Assembly: GCA_023430045.1 (NCBI GenBank)
Contig: JAEZCF010000009.1
Coordinates: 1-25,800 of the forward strand
From: Pseudomonadota bacterium
GTDB taxonomy: Bacteria; Pseudomonadota; Gammaproteobacteria; Xanthomonadales; Xanthomonadaceae
Length of the DNA stretch: 25,800 nucleotides
Reading direction: 5' to 3'
Position numbers and translations under genes: made by a program. Below the pieces are notes generated by a model. The model was not told the DNA's origin, did no database searches, and saw only the letters and a list, made by a program, of their open reading frames with translations. Positions 7,601 to 13,105 of this stretch are shown here, piece by piece; the stretch's first letter is position 1, and each line of letters opens with the position of its first letter.

Positions 7601-8302
7601 CTACGGCTCCAGCAGATACCGCGTGGCCGCCTGCGCGTGCAGAAAGGTGGTGTCGAACAGCGGCACGCTGGCATCGTCCGATGCCACCAGCAGCATGATT
7701 TCCGTGCAGCCGAGAATGATGCCCTGCGCGCCCCGCGCCACCAGCCGCTCCATCACGCCACGATAGATGTCCCGGGATTCCGGGTGCACGCGCCCCTGCA
7801 CCAGCTCTTCGTAGATGATCCGATGCACCTGCGCGCGGTCATCATCCTCCGGTACAAGAACGTCAAGCCCATGGCGATCCGCCAGGCGCCCCTTGTAGAA
7901 CATGTGCTCCATGGTGAACGCGGTGCCCAGCAGTCCGACGCGCTGGATGCCGGCGGCTTTTACCGCATGGCCGGTGGGATCGGCGATATGCAGCAGCGGA
8001 ATGCCGATGGCGCCCTGCACCGTGTCGGCCATCCGGTGCATGGTGTTGGTGCAGATCACGATCATGCTGGCGCCCGCCGCTTCCAGCCGCCGGGCCGCGT
8101 CGATCATCTGCCGCGTCGCCTCATCCCAGTCGCCCGCATGCTGCAATGCCTCGATGGCGGCGAAATCGAACGACCACAGCAGCAGAGGGGCCGAATGCAT
8201 TCCGCCCCTGGCCTCGCGCACCTGCTCGTTGAGCATCCGGTAGTACTGGGCAGAACTCTCCCAGCTCATGCCGCCGATGAGACCCACCATCTTCTGCTGC
8301 AT
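7601..8302 (-). CDS. Aspartate/glutamate racemase family protein
   Basis: The 233-residue product belongs to the cofactor-independent Asp/Glu racemase superfamily, in which two cysteines move the alpha proton of an amino acid. Both are present: Cys84 in VICTNTMH and Cys199 in LGCTEI. The N-terminus GLIGGMSWESSAQYY and the repeat of the fold starting at VGLLGTAFTM (about residues 122-131) are typical of the YgeA-like subgroup. That subgroup includes aspartate racemases and broad-specificity amino-acid racemases. Substrate cannot be assigned by reading. An AGGAG at 8309-8313 lies six bases before the start. The gene is divergent from the S1/P1 nuclease gene and convergent with ompW, so it is probably transcribed alone. 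A D-amino acid for the cell wall or for signalling is a possible product, by inference. Confidence 0.9.
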   Translation of the reverse strand: MQQKMVGLIGGMSWESSAQYYRMLNEQVREARGGMHSAPLLLWSFDFAAIEALQHAGDWDEATRQMIDAARRLEAAGASMIVICTNTMHRMADTVQGAIGIPLLHIADPTGHAVKAAGIQRVGLLGTAFTMEHMFYKGRLADRHGLDVLVPEDDDRAQVHRIIYEELVQGRVHPESRDIYRGVMERLVARGAQGIILGCTEIMLLVASDDASVPLFDTTFLHAQAATRYLLEP

Positions 8303-8419
8303 TTCCCACTCCTGCGTGATGCAAGGATACGAGCGTAGCGCCGTGCCGGCCCTGCAACCACCCGGAGCTGCCGAACGGATCGACCGGCCATTAACGAGCC
8401 GAGCGGAATCCGGCGGCCG

Positions 8420-8425
8420 TACAAT
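8420..8425 (+). promoter_or_regulatory. -10 box placing the nuclease mRNA start at its ATG
   Basis: TACAAT is five of six to the sigma-70 -10 consensus and ends six bases before the ATG of the nuclease gene. A transcription start seven bases past the box falls on that ATG, so the mRNA would have no leader. No Shine-Dalgarno sequence is visible before the ATG, which supports this. The -35 region is poor: TTAACG at 8391-8396 is 23 bases away, too far. Confidence 0.5.
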
Positions 8426-8431
8426 ACCCTG

Positions 8432-9250
8432 ATGAAATCACCGTTCCGCCTGCTGGCGGCCGCGCTTCTTGCGCCCGCCCTTCTCGCCATTCCTTCCACC
8501 GTCCACGCCTGGGGTTTCCAAGGCCATCGACTGGTGGGCCGCATCGCCGAGGCACGCCTCACGCCCGGCGCACGTACGGAGGTCGACCGCCTGCTCGCAG
8601 CCGAGCCGGAACCGACGCTCGCGGGCGTGGCGCCCTGGGCCGACCAGCTGCGCTCGGCCGATCCCCGGCTCGGCAAGCGCACGGCGGGTTGGCATTACGT
8701 CAACATCGCCGAGGATGGCTGCCATTACCAGGCCGCGAAGCACTGCCCTGGCGGAAACTGCGTGGTGGAGGCACTCAAGGCGCAGACCGCAATCCTCGGC
8801 GACTCCACGCGCAGTGATGCCGAACGGACGCAGGCACTGAAATTCGTGGTCCACTTCGTCGGCGACATCCACCAGCCGATGCATGCCGGGTACGGGCGCG
8901 ACAAGGGCGGCAACGATTTCCAGGTGCAGTACAACAACCGCGGCAGCAACCTGCATTCGCTGTGGGACAGCGGCATGCTCAATGCCCGCCGGCTGGATGA
9001 CGATGGCTACGCCACCGTGCTGCAGTCGCTGCCGAAGCCGAAGCTGGCGCGCCGTGTGAACCTGGCCAGGGACGCCGACGCATGGGCCGGGGCGAGCTGC
9101 CGCATCGCCGTTGGACACGGCGTTTACCCGTCCTCACGTAAGCTTGGCGACGATTACACCGCGCACTATCGCCCGGTGGCCGAAGCACAGCTGAGACTTG
9201 CCGGCGAGCGGCTGGCGCAGGTCCTGAACGGTGCGCTCGGCCCGCGCTGA
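8432..9250 (+). CDS. Exported S1/P1 family zinc nuclease
   Basis: S1/P1 nucleases are trinuclear zinc enzymes that cut single-stranded DNA and RNA, and some also act as 3'-nucleotidases. The 272-residue product has a signal peptide ending STVHA, which makes Trp27 the mature N-terminus. This matters because the N-terminal Trp amine is itself a zinc ligand. All nine ligand positions of nuclease P1 can be matched by order and spacing: Trp27, His32, Asp71, His88, His141, Asp145, His151, His175 and Asp179. The last seven fall in WADQL, GWHYV, HFVGDIHQPMHAG and LHSLWDSG. Cys97, Cys105, Cys110 and Cys223 could form disulfides. The protein is probably periplasmic or secreted and scavenges nucleic acid. 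The promoter suggests a leaderless transcript. The next gene follows after ten bases. Confidence 0.95.
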   Translation: MKSPFRLLAAALLAPALLAIPSTVHAWGFQGHRLVGRIAEARLTPGARTEVDRLLAAEPEPTLAGVAPWADQLRSADPRLGKRTAGWHYVNIAEDGCHYQAAKHCPGGNCVVEALKAQTAILGDSTRSDAERTQALKFVVHFVGDIHQPMHAGYGRDKGGNDFQVQYNNRGSNLHSLWDSGMLNARRLDDDGYATVLQSLPKPKLARRVNLARDADAWAGASCRIAVGHGVYPSSRKLGDDYTAHYRPVAEAQLRLAGERLAQVLNGALGPR

Positions 9251-9260
9251 GGAGCCCGCA

Positions 9261-10061
9261 ATGTCCGCCCAGGTCCAGTCGTTCTTCCACTCCGACAGCA
9301 ATACGTTCAGCTATCTGGTGCATGATCCGGCCAGTCGCGTGGCCGCGCTGATCGATCCGGTCCTGGACTACGATCCGGACACCGATGCCACCAGCGATGC
9401 GCCGCTGCGGCCACTGCTGCAGCAGGTATCACAGCTGGGCCTGGACGTACGCTGGGTACTGGAAACCCATGCGCACGCCGATCATGTATCGGCAGGAAAA
9501 TGGTTGAAGGCGCGCTTTCCGCAGGCGCGGACGGGCATCGGCGAAGGCATCCGCAGCGTGCAGGCAACATTCGCTCCGCGCTACCAGCTGGATATCCCGG
9601 CCGATGGTGCGGCTTTCGACCATCTGTTCGCCGATGGAGAAACGTTCGCGCTGGGCACGCTGCACGGGCGCGTCATCGCGGTGCCGGGACATACCAGCGA
9701 CAGCATCGCCTACCTCATCGGGGACGCGCTGTTTCCCGGCGATTCGCTGTTCATGCCGGATGCCGGCACCGCGCGCTGCGACTTCCCCGGCGGCGACGCC
9801 GTACAGCTGTACCGTTCGATCCAGCGCCTGCTGGCGTTGCCGGAAAGCACCCGCGTGTTCGTCTGCCACGACTACGGCCCGGGCGGTCGCGCGGTAGCCA
9901 ACGAAACCACCATCGGTGAACAGCGTGCACGTAACATCCATGTGCATGATGGCGTGGACGAAGCCGGATTCGTGGCCACGCGCCAGGCACGCGACGCCAC
10001 ACTTCCCGAACCGAAGCTGATGCATCCGGCGGTGAAGGCCAACATCCAGGGCGGCGGGTAG
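9261..10061 (+). CDS. MBL-fold hydrolase, persulfide dioxygenase-like
   Basis: The 266-residue cytoplasmic product has the metallo-beta-lactamase motif THAHADH at residues 69-75 (His70, His72, Asp74, His75), then His144 (VPGHTSDS), Asp161 (FPGDSLF) and His203 (VCHDYGPGG). The block GTARCDFPGG (169-178) is characteristic of the ETHE1/Blh persulfide dioxygenase branch, which oxidises glutathione persulfide to sulfite with one iron. Glyoxalase II (hydroxyacylglutathione hydrolase) is the main alternative, but its usual sequence around the third motif differs. No rhodanese domain or BigR-type regulator is nearby. The start at 9261 has GAGGAG six bases upstream, overlapping the TGA of the nuclease gene, so the two are probably cotranscribed. 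The biochemical link between them is not obvious. Fold confidence is high and exact substrate moderate. Confidence 0.88.
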   Translation: MSAQVQSFFHSDSNTFSYLVHDPASRVAALIDPVLDYDPDTDATSDAPLRPLLQQVSQLGLDVRWVLETHAHADHVSAGKWLKARFPQARTGIGEGIRSVQATFAPRYQLDIPADGAAFDHLFADGETFALGTLHGRVIAVPGHTSDSIAYLIGDALFPGDSLFMPDAGTARCDFPGGDAVQLYRSIQRLLALPESTRVFVCHDYGPGGRAVANETTIGEQRARNIHVHDGVDEAGFVATRQARDATLPEPKLMHPAVKANIQGGG

Positions 10062-10067
10062 CTGATC

Positions 10068-10105
10068 GGCGCTGCCCTCGCTGGCAGAGCCGACCCCTGG
10101 TTCGC
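10068..10105. repeat. Hairpins after the MBL gene, degenerate SMAG-like half
   Basis: GGC-G-CTGCC (10068-10076) pairs with GGCAG-A-GCC (10083-10091) around a six-base loop, seven bases after the MBL stop codon. This can act as a 3'-end hairpin. It overlaps GCAGAGCCGACCCCTGG (from 10084), which resembles a plus-strand SMAG repeat whose GTAG has become GCAG. Together with the intact SMAG element at 10117-10138 on the other strand it would make an inverted pair between two convergent genes. Confidence 0.45.
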
Positions 10106-10116
10106 CGCCCCCCCAA

Positions 10117-10138
10117 GCCGACCATGGGCCGGCGCTAC
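10117..10138 (-). repeat. SMAG repetitive palindrome supplying a stop codon
   Basis: Read on the minus strand this starts GTAGCGCCGGCCCATGG and ends TCGGC, the form of the S. maltophilia GTAG-headed repetitive extragenic palindromes. The GTAG tetranucleotide includes the TAG that ends the TonB-like lipoprotein gene (10135-10137). The element lies between convergent genes and probably shapes the 3' ends of their transcripts. Confidence 0.75.
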
Positions 10139-10701
10139 CGACCCTGGCTGCGTACGAATTGCCTGCCGCGCACGATCTCGAAGGTGAAGGCATACAACAG
10201 GCTCACCGGTACCGGCTCCTCGCGCTCCGCGCTGGTGCAGTCGCCGGCGTTGCGCGGTGCCGCGCCGGGCGCGAAGTGGCACACCGCCGCCGGCCAGAAT
10301 CGCCACATCGCCACAGCCTCGCTGGCCGCCTGCAACAGGGCCGCGTTGCCGGCAAGCGATCCTGCTTCGCATTCGCTGCGGTCGCTCACCGGCAGGCTGC
10401 GTTCGACCCTACCCTCGGCATCAACCACCACCTGCAGGCATACCGTGGTCGGTGGCAGCTCCTGGCGTGGATCACGCTCGCCCAGCACCGGCGGTGGCGC
10501 GGTATGCAGCTGCGGCATGCGATAGCCCTCGCCGGGACGCAGGGCGTAGGGTTGGGCACCCGATCCCGTGCCCGCCGCGTCGACATCCAGGCGCTGGTGG
10601 CCCACGTTCTCCGCCCGAGTGTCCACGGCGGCAAGGCGATCGTGTCCTGCGCAGCCGCTGGCAAGGATCGCCAGCAGCACCGGCAGCGCCGCACGCGTCA
10701 C
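10135..10701 (-). CDS. Lipoprotein with TonB C-terminal-like domain
   Basis: I chose the GTG start at 10701 because it overlaps the stop codon of the M56 gene as GTGA and yields a proper lipoprotein signal (VTRAALPVLLAILASGC, lipidated Cys17). The product is 188 residues. After a low-complexity spacer, residues about 80-180 read like a TonB C-terminal domain. A strand resembles CLQVVVDAEGRVERSLPVSD, then comes the helix LLQAASEAVAMWRFWPA and a last strand PVPVSLLYAFTFEIV. Four cysteines in this part may form disulfides. A TonB domain on a lipoprotein without a TonB transmembrane anchor cannot energise receptors in the usual way. It may instead bind a partner such as the TonB domain of the upstream peptidase. 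That role is inference. The TAG stop lies inside a SMAG repeat. Confidence 0.75.
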   Translation of the reverse strand: MTRAALPVLLAILASGCAGHDRLAAVDTRAENVGHQRLDVDAAGTGSGAQPYALRPGEGYRMPQLHTAPPPVLGERDPRQELPPTTVCLQVVVDAEGRVERSLPVSDRSECEAGSLAGNAALLQAASEAVAMWRFWPAAVCHFAPGAAPRNAGDCTSAEREEPVPVSLLYAFTFEIVRGRQFVRSQGR

Positions 10702-11921
10702 TGCATCGACTCCGGCTCGTCCATCGCAAACGTGATCGGGATGCGCAGCGCTCCTGCCACCGGCCTGCCATTCTTCATGGCGGCCTGGTAGGTCCACTGC
10801 CTGGCGGCAGCGATCGAGACCTCTTCGAAGACCCCCGGATTGCTGGCCTTGAGCACGCGCACCTGATCCACACCGCCATCAGCGCGGATGTCAACGCGCA
10901 GCACGACTTCACCGGTCAGACGATTGTCGGCCGCGTGCTTCGGGTAACGCGGCGGTGGCTTCTTCAGCACCTGCGCATCGCGGTCCCCGCCTGCAGGCGC
11001 CGTGCCGGCAACCGGGGGCGACGCCATGCCCTGGCTGGCCCATGCGGCACCGCCCACCACCACGCACAACGCCGCGAGCATCACCTGTCCCGTCAACCAC
11101 TTCAGTGTCTTCCGTTCCGGTTGAACCAGCATCGTGATGCGCTCCTTCAGCAGTGAGGGGCGGCGCCAATGACACGCCATCGGCGCGGCCGCAGGGATTC
11201 CCTGCGCCTTCAGCAACGCAGTGGCATAGGGTCGAAAAAGCGCAGGATGCGCGCCCACCGTGCGCGCATCGCACGCCAGTTCCTGTTCGCGCAGGAAGCG
11301 CCGTGCGGCCCATGGCAGCAACGGATGGAACCAGAACACCCAGCGCACCAGCATCATCATGCCGTTCGCCCAGTGGTCGCCATGACGGCGGTGGTTGCGC
11401 TCGTGCCGCAGCACCAGCTCGCGCTCGACAGGATCGAACTGCGCATCGAAACCGGGTCCGACCACGATGCGCGGACGCCACAGGCCCACCAGCGCCGGCA
11501 ATCCCGGATCGGCGCTCGCCTGCCAGCTGCCATCACTGCGAGGCCGCAGCGCGCCCATGCCCTGTTCGAAACGGCGCTGCGCGCGCCAGCCACGAAGCAC
11601 CGAAAGCACCAGCCCCCCAGACCAGACCGCGGCAAGCAGTAAGGGCCAGCCCGGTGCGTCCGCCCCGTCGTGGGTCACGATGCCGGGCAGGGCGATCAGG
11701 CCGCTCACCGGCAGCGCGCCGTCCACTGGCAACGTCGGCAGCGGCAGGTACGGCGTTACCAGCACCAGCGGCAGCAGCCACCAGCTGCGGTACGCCAGCG
11801 GCGCTCCACCCAGCCGCAGCAGCAACGGTCGCACCAGGGCCAGCAGGACGACGGCAACCGCCAGCCACAGACTTGCCTGCAGCAGCACGTGGATCAGCCC
11901 TGCGGGGATCGCCTCATTCAT
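10698..11921 (-). CDS. M56 BlaR1-like metallopeptidase with TonB C-terminal domain
   Basis: The 407-residue membrane protein has BlaR1-like transmembrane helices (about residues 9-36, 46-60, 92-108 and 277-296). The zinc peptidase motif HERNH lies at 173-177, with Glu214 in REQELACD as the likely third ligand, so the site looks intact. BlaR1 and MecR1 carry a penicillin-binding sensor after the last helix. Here, after a Pro/Gly-rich linker (about 299-325), the protein ends in a TonB-type domain with LTGEVVLRVDIRADGGVDQV and the helix SIAAARQWTYQAAMKNGRPV. The gene follows a BlaI-type repressor with an eight-base overlap and an AGGAGG six bases before its ATG. The likely role is a membrane protease that relieves repression by the BlaI-like protein in response to an envelope signal. 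The signal is unknown and beta-lactam sensing is unlikely. Confidence 0.85.
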   Translation of the reverse strand: MNEAIPAGLIHVLLQASLWLAVAVVLLALVRPLLLRLGGAPLAYRSWWLLPLVLVTPYLPLPTLPVDGALPVSGLIALPGIVTHDGADAPGWPLLLAAVWSGGLVLSVLRGWRAQRRFEQGMGALRPRSDGSWQASADPGLPALVGLWRPRIVVGPGFDAQFDPVERELVLRHERNHRRHGDHWANGMMMLVRWVFWFHPLLPWAARRFLREQELACDARTVGAHPALFRPYATALLKAQGIPAAAPMACHWRRPSLLKERITMLVQPERKTLKWLTGQVMLAALCVVVGGAAWASQGMASPPVAGTAPAGGDRDAQVLKKPPPRYPKHAADNRLTGEVVLRVDIRADGGVDQVRVLKASNPGVFEEVSIAAARQWTYQAAMKNGRPVAGALRIPITFAMDEPESMQ

Positions 11922-12312
11922 CGTCCGCCTCCTGATGATCCGCATCTCCCGGACCCAGCGTCTGGAGCAGTTGCTTCAGTTCGGCGATGTCGCGGGCGCT
12001 GAGCTGCCCGCGCTGGCTGAAGTGCGCCACCAGCGGCGCCACCCGCCCGTCGAACACGCGCCCCAGGAATCCTTCGCTCTGCTGGGCAACCCATTCCTCG
12101 CGCTGCAGCAGCGGACGGTACAGGTACCGCCGGCCATCGCGTTCGGCGCTGATGGCGCGCTTGGTCAGCAGTCGGTTGAGCAGCGTCTTGATGGTCGGCT
12201 CGGCCCAGTCGCGCCCCGCCAGCGCCGCCACGACATCCTCGGCGGTGCGCGGCGCGACCTGCCAGAGCACGTCCATGACGATGGCTTCGGCTTCACTGAT
12301 CTGGATCATCAT
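11914..12312 (-). CDS. BlaI/MecI/CopY family transcriptional repressor
   Basis: The 132-residue product has the winged-helix DNA-binding domain of the family in its first 70 or so residues. SEAEAIVMDVLW opens helix 1, WAEPTIKTLLNRLLTKRAI is the recognition region, and AERDGRRYLYRPL is the wing. The C-terminal half (EEWVAQQSEGFLGRVF, then ARDIAELKQLLQTL) is the dimerisation part. In BlaI, proteolysis cuts an Asn-Phe bond near residue 101. Here a His97-Phe98 pair sits in a comparable place and could be the cut site, though this is speculative. Two ATG codons are adjacent (12312 and 12309) and no good ribosome binding site is visible. Two TTAC-N4-GTAA dyads lie just upstream, so the gene is probably autoregulated. 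It overlaps the M56 peptidase gene. Confidence 0.9.
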   Translation of the reverse strand: MMIQISEAEAIVMDVLWQVAPRTAEDVVAALAGRDWAEPTIKTLLNRLLTKRAISAERDGRRYLYRPLLQREEWVAQQSEGFLGRVFDGRVAPLVAHFSQRGQLSARDIAELKQLLQTLGPGDADHQEADDE

Positions 12313-12348
12313 TTACATCCGTAATTGATGGTTCGATTACGCACGTAA
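12313..12348. promoter_or_regulatory. Twin BlaI-type operator dyads
   Basis: TTACATCCGTAA (12313-12324) and TTACGCACGTAA (12337-12348) both fit TTAC-N4-GTAA, a dyad like those bound by BlaI/MecI repressors. Their centres are 24 base pairs apart. The proximal dyad touches the repressor's ATG, so a bound dimer would cover the translation start as well as the promoter region. On the minus strand TTGTTT or TTTACG may serve as a weak -35 element, with no strong -10. The plus-strand flavin reductase gene is 168 bases further on and could also be affected. Confidence 0.7.
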
Positions 12349-12441
12349 ACAAAAGTCATGTCAAGCACTTCGACTTCCGGTTCACTGCCTGCGCACCACC
12401 ATGCAGCTGTCATTTGATGCCGTACGTGGTGTGGAGCGGGC

Positions 12442-12477
12442 CGTGGTCGGCTGTCTCATGGAATGCATCCGACCACG
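12442..12477. repeat. Perfect 9-bp inverted repeat upstream of flavin reductase gene
   Basis: CGTGGTCGG (12442-12450) and CCGACCACG (12469-12477) are exact inverted repeats with an 18-base spacer, in the 204-base region between the BlaI-type gene and the flavin reductase gene (12517). It does not begin with GTAG. It may be a leader hairpin or an operator for the flavin reductase gene. No clear promoter can be placed in this region. Confidence 0.45.
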
Positions 12478-12516
12478 AGTCGGCCCTGCCCGCCCCGGAT
12501 TGCCACAGGAACCACG

Positions 12517-13074
12517 ATGAAGCCTTTCCGCAAGCAGGATTTCCCCGTCGAGCAGGCGCGGCGCTTTCTCGAACCGGGCCCCATCGTGCTGGTGAGCACC
12601 GCAGCGCGCGGCCAGCGCAGCATCATGACGATGGGCTGGCACATGGTGATGGGCTTTTCGCCTTCACTGTTGGCCACCTACATCTGGAATGAAAACCACA
12701 GCTTCGCGCTGGCCCGCGAAAGCGGCGAATGCGTGGTCAATGTTCCGACCGTGGACCTGCTGGATACCGTGGTCGACATCGGCAACTGCAGCGGGCGGGA
12801 CGTGGACAAGTTCGAGCGGTTCGCACTGGACGCACTGCCTGCCACCTGCGTTGGCGCACCGCTGATCGGCCAGTGCCATTCCAGTTTCGAATGCCGGCTG
12901 CACGATGACAGCGCGGTGGATTCCAGCAACCTGTTCGTCTGGGAGATCATCCGGGCGCACGTAGCGCCGCGGCCGAAACTTCCACGCACGGTGCACTATC
13001 GCGGCGACGGACGGTTCATGGTGTCCGGCGACGAGGTGTCGCGTCGACGGCGGTTCAAGCCGGACATGCTGTAA
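12517..13074 (+). CDS. Flavin reductase family protein (FMN-binding split barrel)
   Basis: The 185-residue cytoplasmic product has the flavin reductase-like split-barrel fold. It shows an entry strand GPIVLVSTAARGQRSIMTMGW, a segment MVMGFSPSLLATYI, and the block ESGECVVNVPTVDLLDTVV, typical of proteins that bind FMN and reduce flavin with NAD(P)H. It has no fused domain and I cannot name a substrate or partner monooxygenase. The start at 12517 has AGGA eight bases upstream, and I prefer it to an ATG at 12463 that adds a Pro-rich, non-family N-terminus. The acetyl-CoA hydrolase/transferase gene follows after 31 bases in the same direction, so an operon is likely. A role in reducing or detoxifying a small molecule is only a guess. 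Confidence 0.85.
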   Translation: MKPFRKQDFPVEQARRFLEPGPIVLVSTAARGQRSIMTMGWHMVMGFSPSLLATYIWNENHSFALARESGECVVNVPTVDLLDTVVDIGNCSGRDVDKFERFALDALPATCVGAPLIGQCHSSFECRLHDDSAVDSSNLFVWEIIRAHVAPRPKLPRTVHYRGDGRFMVSGDEVSRRRRFKPDML

Positions 13075-13105
13075 TGCAGGCGATTCCATCGCAGGGCCAT
13101 ACCGC

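Noticed and set aside
10698..12312. A true beta-lactamase induction system (blaI-blaR1)
   Set aside because: No beta-lactamase gene is adjacent, and the peptidase lacks the penicillin-binding sensor domain, ending instead in a TonB-type domain.
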